Made by a program: the position numbers and the translations under genes
Shown here: piece by piece, positions 1 to 6,131 of the stretch
Numbering within the stretch: the first letter of the stretch is position 1
How the letters are laid out: every line of letters starts with the position of its first letter
The notes under the pieces: generated by a model
Database searches by the model: none
Told to the model about the DNA's origin: nothing
The model's input: only the letters and a program-made list of their open reading frames with translations
Assembly: GCA_037132015.1 (NCBI GenBank)
Contig: JBAXPW010000060.1
Coordinates: 1 to 9,352 of the forward strand
Direction of reading: 5' to 3'
Length of the DNA stretch: 9,352 bases
From: JBAXPW01 sp037132015
GTDB lineage: Bacteria > Patescibacteriota > Microgenomatia > UBA1406 > GWC2-37-13

Positions 1-214
1 GTAGACTGTTAAAGTCTAAAAACGTAGGTGGTGCATTTCGAAATAGAATGTAGGAGATTGGATTATTGCCAAATTCAGGATTATAATATTTTCCCTTATA
101 CACCACTAATTCTTCAAGTGTTTCGCTATGTCGCGCAACACCTATAACTTCATACAAATCACCTTTATAATGTTGATACATACCAATTTGAAAATGAGGA
201 TGTTTAGTTTGCAT
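1..214 (-). CDS. DUF1653 family protein, N-terminal 71 residues (runs off the window)
   Basis: The first 71 codons are visible; the gene continues past the left edge. The translation contains the family core: HYKGDLYEVIGVARHSETLE at residues 15-34, then LVVYKGKYY, a segment ending in ILFRNAPPTFLDF, and more. This matches DUF1653, a small (often about 70-residue) soluble domain of unknown function. The ATG at 214 lies inside the preceding phosphatase gene, overlapping its end by 11 bp (204-214), so the two are probably cotranscribed and translationally coupled. No Shine-Dalgarno sequence and no clean -10 hexamer precede it, unlike most genes here. Family assignment is confident; the function is unknown. 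Confidence 0.85.
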   Translation of the reverse strand, partial: MQTKHPHFQIGMYQHYKGDLYEVIGVARHSETLEELVVYKGKYYNPEFGNNPISYILFRNAPPTFLDFNSL

Positions 215-1058
215 ATTGTTTTAGTATTATTTTTAATTCCTCAGGAAGGGGTGTGTTACCGACTATGAGTTGGGGAATTCTTCCTGATTGTGGCCAAATA
301 ATATCGTTCCCATTCCAGTCAGTGAGATATCCATCGGCAACTTTTGATGTGATCGCTCCCATCAATGCATCTCTGATATGCCGACCCACTGCAATATATG
401 CATATGCTTTGCCATTTATGATTTCAAGCAATCCATCATTTTCTGAAAATATTTTTTCTACGATAAATCCTTTTGATTGGATTTGTTTGATCATATCGAT
501 TGGTACTCTACTATTTATATAGATGCGTTTTTCAAGGGCTGTATTTGATTTTAATTGTTTGAACTTGATATAGGTAGAAGTATAAAAGTCAGATACTACA
601 CATGCATTGCCATCGGCATCAAGATAGTAGAGAGTATCTGTTTGTGGAAAGTATATAAGACTTATTGATACAGTTCCTTTTTCTATAACTCCTATGTGTA
701 TGGCATAGGATCCTGATTGTTGAATATAGTTGATTGTGCCGTCAATTGGATCTAAAACAAGTGTTGTGTCTTGTGGAGTAGTTGAGAAAAATTGAAGTCC
801 GGGTGTTACTTCTTCTGCATCAATTTGGATGAGTGAGGTATCCAAAAAAGAACGAACAGTATGAATAATTGTTTCTTGAATCATCTCATCTACCACTGTT
901 TTTGCTGTTCGTCCAGCGAGTTCTTTTGTATCTTCGCCTTCTCGAAAATCAACTTCCTTTGTATCATTTTGAACCTTTCCCTCAAGACGAAGTGCAATCT
1001 GTGCACCAATTTTAAGTGCAGGGATGAGGTTTTGAAGAAATTCCTCTTTATTTATCAT
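204..1058 (-). CDS. Inositol monophosphatase-family phosphatase
   Basis: 284 residues, a normal length for the Mg2+-dependent IMPase/FBPase-like phosphatase superfamily (inositol monophosphatases, CysQ-type bisphosphate nucleotidases). Seen: AEE at residues 81-83 (metal-binding Glu motif), DPIDGT at 103-108 followed by INY (the metal-binding DPxDGT motif), and a second motif around Asp230 (RHIRDALMG, then VADGYLTD). This second motif is degenerate against the usual WDxAAxxxxxxEAGG, so the exact substrate cannot be named. Soluble, cytoplasmic. I chose ATG at 1058: it lies 11 bp past the stop of the upstream gene, and TATACT ends 5 nt before it. A TTG at 1085 in the same frame would add nine hydrophobic residues and is less likely. 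The end overlaps the DUF1653 gene by 11 bp. Confidence 0.85.
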   Translation of the reverse strand: MINKEEFLQNLIPALKIGAQIALRLEGKVQNDTKEVDFREGEDTKELAGRTAKTVVDEMIQETIIHTVRSFLDTSLIQIDAEEVTPGLQFFSTTPQDTTLVLDPIDGTINYIQQSGSYAIHIGVIEKGTVSISLIYFPQTDTLYYLDADGNACVVSDFYTSTYIKFKQLKSNTALEKRIYINSRVPIDMIKQIQSKGFIVEKIFSENDGLLEIINGKAYAYIAVGRHIRDALMGAITSKVADGYLTDWNGNDIIWPQSGRIPQLIVGNTPLPEELKIILKQYAN

Positions 1059-1063
1059 ATAGC

Positions 1064-1069
1064 AGTATA
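1064..1069 (-). promoter_or_regulatory. -10-like element TATACT before the phosphatase gene
   Basis: TATACT ends 5 nt before ATG 1058 and sits directly after the TGA stop (1070-1072) of the upstream gene. No Shine-Dalgarno is present. The spacing would place the transcription start on or next to the start codon. No convincing -35 box was seen. Confidence 0.5.
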
Positions 1070-2791
1070 TCAAAAACAATACCAACTATCAATTTTGATA
1101 ATTCCTGCATCAATTGTTTTCCCATCATTTATATATTGATTATATATCGATTTTTTTATTGAACATGATTGAGGATTGAGTTTTTGAGCTTTTTCAAAAG
1201 CCTCTGTTGATAATTGAGTTTCATTTAATGTATCAAGAAACATCGCAAACTGAATGAGAGAGGTTGATCGAATTTCATTTTTTATTATTGAACGAATATA
1301 ATTCGTATCATGGCGAATATCTTTCAAAGATGATTTTTTTGATAATATCAGAGAGGTTGTATCAAAGTAGACTACGTTCCAAGAGGTATTATTTATCATT
1401 TGAGACATAAATACTTTTCCCCAATCGGTCATATCAGTATGATTGACAATCACTGTTTGAATGTTATATTTATCAAAGGTTGGTTTGAGAATTTCTGGAT
1501 ACAGTTCGAGGGGAATATATGTTTTTTCAAAAAATTCTTTTGGATATGCTTCAGGTCTGTTATCAACAAACATTGTATATTTTGGATACAGTCGATATAT
1601 CAAATATCCTCCAATATCAAAGTTGTTAAAGATAGGACTCGGGAGATTGTGTGTGAGTACAAAATCTGTAGCACCCTTATATGATTCACGAAGTGTTGAT
1701 CCAATAGGCTGATTTCTGTCATATATAGTATTAAATTGGTTTGTGAGAAAAAAGAGCATAATTCCTCCAACAAAAAGTATAGTCAAAATATATGAGAATA
1801 TTTTGACTGGTTTTGTTGTTGGTAATTTTTCATAGAAGAAAAAAAGTACTGATGGCACTATGGAAAAAGCAGTAAGAACGAAAAAGGGAATATGACGAAT
1901 TTGATACATGGAGAGGAGAAAAAAAGTGCTGAGAAGAATTAGCTCAATCCATTGTTTCTTTTTATACAAAAACAAAATAGTGATGATAACGCAAGGCGAA
2001 AACCACATAAAATACTTGAGGAGTGGATCAAATATCATCTCTAATAGATATAAAATATTTTGATTTTCTACAATCATGTATCCATAATTTTGAAAGATGA
2101 AAAGGGGATACAATGCCCCATATATTCCATGCGGATTGATAAATAGACAAAGAAATGAAACGCCAATAATAATTGATGTACTAATAAATGTTTTTTTTGA
2201 ACTTTGATTATGAGCATATAAGTGCCATTCTTTTAGAAAAATAAGTCCCGCGAGAAAAACGCCAAAGATAAATGAGATGTGAATATTTACCCAGAGACAA
2301 AGTATAAATGGAAGAAGTATGAGCCATTTTTTTGTTTTAGGATAGATGAGAAGAAGAACAAGAGTGATTGAAAAAAATAGGTAGCCGAACATTTCGGGAC
2401 GTATGGTTGAGCGTTCAAGAACAAGGGGAGAAATGAACACTGCGACGATACTTGCAGGAATGATGTGATATTTTTTGATGGCATAACCGATGACTATTCC
2501 AAATGCTAGCATGAAACAGAGTGTTTTTAAGATTTGGAGGCCGAGGCTTCCAAATGAAAGGTTGACAATAAAATAGATGACTTCTGCGAGCCAGTGATGA
2601 TTGGAAAAGGGGAATGTTGCATTGGTATATGAAAATAGATTCGTGTCGGGGATCGTATGCGTATTGACAATTATTTCTCCGATTTTGATATGTCTTCCCA
2701 GATCTTGATCAAAGTCATTGCTGACGATGAATGAAAGTGAGAAGAATAAAAGAATGAGAAAAATAATGATACTCGTCTTTGCCCAATGCAT
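1070..2791 (-). CDS. Polytopic membrane protein, GT-C glycosyltransferase-like, with TPR-like C-terminus
   Basis: 573 residues. Residues 6-24 are a first membrane segment, followed by an extracytoplasmic-type loop with acidic residues (FDQDLGRHIKIGEI, 27-40), then IPDTNLFSYTN and NHHWLAEVIYF (64-74). Acidic residues after TM1, a basic/His motif and a conserved HxWLaE segment are the layout of GT-C-fold enzymes that use polyprenyl-phosphate sugars. Roughly ten hydrophobic segments follow. A soluble region holds YLIYRLYPKYTMFVDNRPEAYP, typical of uncharacterised bacterial proteins of this class. The last ~70 residues look like one or two TPR-type helical hairpins (TEAFEKAQKLNPQ). The role is inferred as membrane glycan transfer; donor and acceptor are unknown. 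Start ATG 2791 is supported by TATAAT ending 6 nt upstream. It lies 47 bp downstream of yidD. Confidence 0.75.
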   Translation of the reverse strand: MHWAKTSIIIFLILLFFSLSFIVSNDFDQDLGRHIKIGEIIVNTHTIPDTNLFSYTNATFPFSNHHWLAEVIYFIVNLSFGSLGLQILKTLCFMLAFGIVIGYAIKKYHIIPASIVAVFISPLVLERSTIRPEMFGYLFFSITLVLLLIYPKTKKWLILLPFILCLWVNIHISFIFGVFLAGLIFLKEWHLYAHNQSSKKTFISTSIIIGVSFLCLFINPHGIYGALYPLFIFQNYGYMIVENQNILYLLEMIFDPLLKYFMWFSPCVIITILFLYKKKQWIELILLSTFFLLSMYQIRHIPFFVLTAFSIVPSVLFFFYEKLPTTKPVKIFSYILTILFVGGIMLFFLTNQFNTIYDRNQPIGSTLRESYKGATDFVLTHNLPSPIFNNFDIGGYLIYRLYPKYTMFVDNRPEAYPKEFFEKTYIPLELYPEILKPTFDKYNIQTVIVNHTDMTDWGKVFMSQMINNTSWNVVYFDTTSLILSKKSSLKDIRHDTNYIRSIIKNEIRSTSLIQFAMFLDTLNETQLSTEAFEKAQKLNPQSCSIKKSIYNQYINDGKTIDAGIIKIDSWYCF

Positions 2792-2797
2792 GAATAC

Positions 2798-2803
2798 ATT
2801 ATA
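2798..2803 (-). promoter_or_regulatory. -10 element TATAAT before the GT-C-like gene
   Basis: An exact TATAAT reads leftward with 6 nt (gtattc) between it and ATG 2791. No Shine-Dalgarno or clear -35 is seen. It lies in the 47-bp gap after yidD, so the GT-C-like gene may have its own leaderless transcript besides any read-through from yidD. Confidence 0.6.
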
Positions 2804-2838
2804 TAGAAGGAGAATGCTAATATGTTGCTTTATCTATT

Positions 2839-3078
2839 TTATAATATTGGATCATGACCTCCTTTATTCCACGGATTGCAACGAAGAATACGTTTGAAAC
2901 CCATCCATCCTCCCCGTAAAACTCCATATTTTTCTATCGCCTGATACGTATAGCGAGAACATGTTGGTTGGAATCGACATGAAGAATCGAAAGGAAAAAA
3001 TAGTTTCAAAAAAGACGAGTGTATCCAATAGGTCCTTTGATAGAAACGAATGAGGGAAAGAGCTAATTTTTTCATCAT
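2839..3078 (-). CDS. yidD: Membrane protein insertion efficiency factor YidD
   Basis: 79 residues, the usual YidD length. The family pattern is clear: RFYQR near residue 11, SSCRFQPTCSRYTYQAIEKY (32-51), LRGGWMGFKRILRCNPWN and a final GGHDPIL. The conserved cysteines CRFQPTCSRY and RC-NP are all present. YidD is a small amphipathic protein at the inner membrane face that assists YidC-dependent insertion of membrane proteins. It is usually found between rnpA and yidC, but here it stands apart, heading a block with a GT-C-like gene. Two adjacent ATGs (3078, 3075) are possible starts; I chose 3078 because TATAAT ends 7 nt before it. An upstream in-frame ATG at 3105 would put the -10 box inside the gene and add residues not typical of the family. 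Confidence 0.93.
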   Translation of the reverse strand: MMKKLALSLIRFYQRTYWIHSSFLKLFFPFDSSCRFQPTCSRYTYQAIEKYGVLRGGWMGFKRILRCNPWNKGGHDPIL

Positions 3079-3085
3079 GATGTTT

Positions 3086-3091
3086 ATTATA
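3086..3091 (-). promoter_or_regulatory. -10 element TATAAT before yidD
   Basis: An exact TATAAT is followed by aaacatc and ATG 3078. The 12-mer TATAATAAACAT recurs exactly before the gene starting at 8633. This box forms the left half of a divergent promoter pair with the flippase box at 3124-3129. Confidence 0.6.
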
Positions 3092-3123
3092 GTAAAAATT
3101 TGCATTTTTAGCGAAAATAGATA

Positions 3124-3129
3124 TATACT
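3124..3129 (+). promoter_or_regulatory. -10-like element TATACT before the flippase gene
   Basis: TATACT ends 5 nt (atcga) before the GTG at 3135. No Shine-Dalgarno precedes the GTG. A weak -35-like TTGCAT lies at 3100-3105 with an 18-bp spacer. It supports GTG 3135 as the start of a leaderless transcript. Confidence 0.5.
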
Positions 3130-3134
3130 ATCGA

Positions 3135-4469
3135 GTGATAAAATCAGTCAAATCATTTGTATTACATCACGGAAGAAAGCTCAAGAAAAAACACAAACTA
3201 TTTGATATTATCTATCAATTCTTTCTTCATTTCTATAACGACTCACTCTATCGGAACTCTATTTTCCTTATACTCAGTACATTTGTTATGTCAGGAGTGG
3301 GATTTTTTTTCTGGATCATTGCAGCGCGAGTATATAACGCTCAGCAGGTTGGAATAACGACGACCATATTATCGATCACAGGGTTGATTTCTAGCATCAG
3401 TTTATTTGGGTTTAATGTCTCTCTCATCAGTTATCTCCCCTTATCAATGACAAAAAATAAGATCATCAATTCTTCTCTTATTCTCAATGTTGTAGGAACA
3501 TTGTTTATTTCTCTTATATATTTTATAGGAATCCAGTATTTTTCTGAATCAATGATGTTTATTAGAAATAACGGCATATTTTGTACGTTATTTATCGTAT
3601 ATACGGTTTCGATTGGTCTCTCAGGATTATTTGATAGTGTGTTTATAGCATATAGAAGCACTCATAACATATTGATAAAAACGTGCCTTTTCAGTCTTAT
3701 ACGGATCGTGTTGCCATTTTTATTATTTTATTTTGGAACATTGGGTTTATTTGGAAGTATCGCTATAGCTGGTATTGTGTCTTGTATATTTTCTGTTGTG
3801 ATACTCATAAAACAATATCACTATATATTTTGCTTTGAAGTAGATAAAAAGTCGATTAAGGAGATGGCGTATTTTTCACTGGGGAATTATGTTGCGGGGT
3901 TTATTTCATCTCTACCGGGTTTTATACTTCCTATCATTATTTTGAATAATCTGGGGTCAGACATGTCTGCCTATTTTTATATGGCATTTATGATTATTGC
4001 CCTCTTGAATATTATTCCCAAATCATTAGCACAATCGTTATTTGCGGAAGGTTCTCATAGTGGGACAATCCTCAAATCATCTCTGAAAAAAGTGGGATAT
4101 TTTTCCTTTGCTATTATGATACCATGTGTGCTAATCACCTTTTTTTTTGGACAATATGTACTTCATTTTTTTGGAAAGGCATATGCTATTGAGTCATTTA
4201 TGCTTTTGCGTATTATGTCTATCTCCGTCATTTTTGTTACAGTTAATTTGATTGGCGAATCGATCTTAAATATTCGTAAAGAAATCAAAACATTAGTTTT
4301 TTTTAGTGTGTTTAATGCATCTTTAGTACTGGGTCTTTCATTTGTATTTATCCATTTGGGATTATCGGGTATTGGCATAGCATGGATTATTGCTCAAGGA
4401 AGCACCTCATTATTGTATATAATATATTATGCGCATCACTATCTTGACACTTTTTCCAGGAATGTTTGA
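3135..4469 (+). CDS. Oligosaccharide flippase (Wzx/PST family, MATE-like fold)
   Basis: 444 residues. A basic cytoplasmic N-terminus (GRKLKKKHK around 14-22) is followed by about twelve to fourteen hydrophobic segments from residue ~42. The opening NSIFLILSTFVMSGVGFFFW, IIAARVYNAQQVGIT and LISSISLFGFN match the N-terminal domain of polysaccharide-biosynthesis/flippase proteins. The C-terminal half repeats the layout (VTVNLIGESILNIRKE, then LVLGLSFVFIHLGLSGIGIAW). Such proteins flip lipid-linked glycans across the membrane; the substrate here is unknown. The start is GTG at 3135, chosen because the frame opens there and TATACT lies 5 nt upstream. The 3' end overlaps trmD by 41 bp in another frame. 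The nearby GT-C-like genes fit a glycan-assembly role, but that link is inference. Confidence 0.85.
   Translation: MIKSVKSFVLHHGRKLKKKHKLFDIIYQFFLHFYNDSLYRNSIFLILSTFVMSGVGFFFWIIAARVYNAQQVGITTTILSITGLISSISLFGFNVSLISYLPLSMTKNKIINSSLILNVVGTLFISLIYFIGIQYFSESMMFIRNNGIFCTLFIVYTVSIGLSGLFDSVFIAYRSTHNILIKTCLFSLIRIVLPFLLFYFGTLGLFGSIAIAGIVSCIFSVVILIKQYHYIFCFEVDKKSIKEMAYFSLGNYVAGFISSLPGFILPIIILNNLGSDMSAYFYMAFMIIALLNIIPKSLAQSLFAEGSHSGTILKSSLKKVGYFSFAIMIPCVLITFFFGQYVLHFFGKAYAIESFMLLRIMSISVIFVTVNLIGESILNIRKEIKTLVFFSVFNASLVLGLSFVFIHLGLSGIGIAWIIAQGSTSLLYIIYYAHHYLDTFSRNV
4418..4423 (+). promoter_or_regulatory. -10 element TATAAT for trmD, inside the flippase gene
   Basis: An exact TATAAT ends 5 nt (atatt) before ATG 4429. 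It lies in the coding sequence for the last residues of the flippase. No Shine-Dalgarno is present, so trmD may have its own leaderless transcript. No convincing -35 was found. Confidence 0.5.
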
Positions 4470-5181
4470 GGGTTTTATAAAAGAAAGTATTGTAAAACGA
4501 GCACAAGAAAAAAACTTAGTAACGATAGAGCTTATCGATCTTCGATCTTTTTCACTCAATTCATATGGATCTCTTGATGATCGTCCCTATGGAGGCGGAG
4601 CGGGAATGTTAATGCAAGTAGAGCCGATACATAACGCGATATTAGGATTAAAGACGAAAGATGAAAGACGAAAAGTAATTTTAACATCTGCGAAGGGGAG
4701 TCTTTTTACTCAGGAAAAGGCGCAAGAATATTCGAAACAGGGTGAACTAGTGATAATAGCAGGACATTATGAAGGGATTGACGATCGAATTCTTGATTAT
4801 GTTGATGATGAAATCTCAATTGGAGATTATGTTCTTACAGGGGGAGAGCTCCCTGCAGGGATAATTACAGATGCTGTTGTAAGATTGTTGCCAGGTGCAT
4901 TAAAAAAGCCAGAAGCAGTGGCGGTAGAAAGTTTTAATGTCATTTCTTTAGATGAATTGATTAAGGTTGTAGGAGAACACGAGATTTTGAGCACTCTAAA
5001 ACATGAAGGCAAAACTGAAATTACGTTACTTGAGTATCCTCAATATACGAGACCTGAAGAGTATGATGGGAAACGAGTACCTGAAGTGTTGTTAAATGGG
5101 AATCATGCAGAAATTCAAAAATGGAGATTACGAGAAGCATTTAAGAATACGCTTAAAAATAGACCTGATTTATTGGTATAA
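4429..5181 (+). CDS. trmD: tRNA (guanine-N1)-methyltransferase TrmD
   Basis: 250 residues, normal length. TrmD uses S-adenosylmethionine to make m1G37 in tRNAs with G at position 36, preventing frameshifts. Seen: MRITILTLFPGMF at the N-terminus, DDRPYGGGAGMLMQ (50-63), AGHYEGIDDR (111-120), EISIGDYVLTGGELP (128-142, the trefoil-knot AdoMet site), YTRPEEYDGKRVPEVLLNGN (206-225) and KWRL (231-234). Arg152 aligns with the catalytic Arg. The position 15 residues later, normally catalytic Asp in a DSF motif, is Glu167 (ESF). About 30 residues separate this from LLEYPQYTRP, where only a few are usual. The start at 4429 is fixed by homology and lies 41 bp inside the flippase gene. The usual rpsP-rimM-rplS neighbours are absent. 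Confidence 0.97.
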   Translation: MRITILTLFPGMFEGFIKESIVKRAQEKNLVTIELIDLRSFSLNSYGSLDDRPYGGGAGMLMQVEPIHNAILGLKTKDERRKVILTSAKGSLFTQEKAQEYSKQGELVIIAGHYEGIDDRILDYVDDEISIGDYVLTGGELPAGIITDAVVRLLPGALKKPEAVAVESFNVISLDELIKVVGEHEILSTLKHEGKTEITLLEYPQYTRPEEYDGKRVPEVLLNGNHAEIQKWRLREAFKNTLKNRPDLLV

Positions 5182-5188
5182 AATAAAT

Positions 5189-5194
5189 TATTAT
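5189..5194 (+). promoter_or_regulatory. -10-like element TATTAT before the ABC ATPase gene
   Basis: TATTAT (five of six consensus bases) ends 7 nt before ATG 5202, in the 20-bp gap after trmD. No Shine-Dalgarno is present. This is one of the weaker boxes of the set, and cotranscription with trmD is also possible. Confidence 0.35.
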
Positions 5195-5201
5195 AGATGT
5201 T

Positions 5202-6131
5202 ATGGCTGATACAGTATTGGAAGTTCATAAATTAGTAAAAAATTACGGATCATTTCGTGCTGTTGATGAGATATCTTTTTCCGTGCCTCAGGGAAAGACC
5301 ATAGGATTTTTAGGGCCAAATGGAGCAGGAAAAACAACAACCATACAAATATTATTAGGCCTAACTCTTCCCAGTGCTGGACAAATATTTTATTTTGGAA
5401 AAGATTTTTCAAATTATCGATGTGAATGTCTTCAAAAAATAAACTCTGCTTCTGCATTTAATACGCTTCTTGAACGAATGACTGTTAAGGAGAATTTACT
5501 TGTATTTGCAGGGTTATATGATGTATCAAATTCAGAAAGTAAAATAAAATCGCTTCTTGATCAGTTTGAAATTCCCGATCTACGAGATACACCTTATAGA
5601 AGTTTGTCTACTGGTCAAAAAACACGAGTAAATATCGTAAAATCACTTCTGAATGATCCTGAAATTTTGCTCATGGATGAGCCAACAGCATCATTAGATC
5701 CTGATATTGCAGATAAGACGTTAACATTAATTGAAGATCTTCGTCGTATTCGTGAGCTCTCAATTTTATATACAAGTCATAATATGGAAGAGATCACCCG
5801 TATATGTGATGAAGTGATATTTTTAGATCATGGAAAAATTGTAGCGCAAGATACACCACTAGGCCTCACAAAAAGAATTCCTAGTGTGCAAGTACAGATA
5901 ACAATTGATACAGGAAGAGAACAAATTGAATTATATTTGCAAGAAAAAAAACACGAGTATACATTTTCAAAACCACATGTAATGATTGCCCAAGTTGAAG
6001 AATCGATGATTCCGAAATTTATATTTGGTATTGGAAAGACGGGAGCAACTATCACTGATATTGAGATTCGTAAACCAAATCTGGAAGACATTTTTTTACA
6101 AATTGCGCGAGGTCCATCACATGTCGCTTAA
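5202..6131 (+). CDS. ABC-2 type exporter, ATP-binding subunit
   Basis: 309 residues. Walker A is GPNGAGKTTT (38-47), the signature LSTGQ (135-139), Walker B ILLMDEP (155-161) followed by the D-loop ASLDP, and the switch His is His193 in YTSHNMEE. The Q-loop region reads NSASAFNTLLERMTVKENL (81-99), with no Gln where the Q-loop glutamine normally stands; this is known in some ABC-2 ATPases. A C-terminal ~85-residue domain ends in the DrrA-like KPNLEDIFLQIA (291-302). It works at the cytoplasmic membrane face with the permease encoded directly downstream (11-bp overlap). The C-terminal domain is DrrA-like rather than the sugar-binding Wzt type, so drug, lipid or peptide export is as likely as glycan export. 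The substrate is unknown. Confidence 0.92.
   Translation: MADTVLEVHKLVKNYGSFRAVDEISFSVPQGKTIGFLGPNGAGKTTTIQILLGLTLPSAGQIFYFGKDFSNYRCECLQKINSASAFNTLLERMTVKENLLVFAGLYDVSNSESKIKSLLDQFEIPDLRDTPYRSLSTGQKTRVNIVKSLLNDPEILLMDEPTASLDPDIADKTLTLIEDLRRIRELSILYTSHNMEEITRICDEVIFLDHGKIVAQDTPLGLTKRIPSVQVQITIDTGREQIELYLQEKKHEYTFSKPHVMIAQVEESMIPKFIFGIGKTGATITDIEIRKPNLEDIFLQIARGPSHVA
6109..6113 (+). promoter_or_regulatory. Shine-Dalgarno GAGGT for the ABC permease
   Basis: GAGGT lies 7 nt before ATG 6121, inside the end of the ATPase gene. It is the only clear Shine-Dalgarno at correct spacing in the window, and it occurs at a start that has no -10 box. It also decides the permease start over longer in-frame alternatives. 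Confidence 0.6.

Noticed and set aside
1059..1085. TTG start for the phosphatase giving a hydrophobic nine-residue extension.
   Set aside because: It would overlap the upstream gene by 16 bp, the family does not need it, and ATG 1058 is correctly spaced from TATACT.
2806..2897. A rightward AGAAGGAG followed by an ATG (2814) and a 27-codon frame.
   Set aside because: The frame is antisense to the 3' end of yidD, encodes no recognisable protein, and the Shine-Dalgarno look-alike fits chance in purine-rich DNA. Other starts here do not use such sites.
3079..3105. Longer yidD start at ATG 3105.
   Set aside because: The -10 box would be inside the gene, and the added residues do not match the family's start.
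4650..4673. A 10-bp direct repeat (aaagacgaaa twice, 14 bp apart) in trmD.
   Set aside because: It encodes an ordinary charged surface stretch (LKTKDERRK) in low-complexity A-rich sequence; no sign of function.
5200..5457. Leftward 85-codon frame with a hydrophobic stretch opposite the ABC ATPase start.
   Set aside because: It lies entirely antisense to a well-conserved gene and has no family features or start signals.
6025..6120. In-frame N-terminal extension of the permease within the ATPase gene.
   Set aside because: The extra residues are charged and match no ABC-2 permease; GAGGT correctly places ATG 6121.
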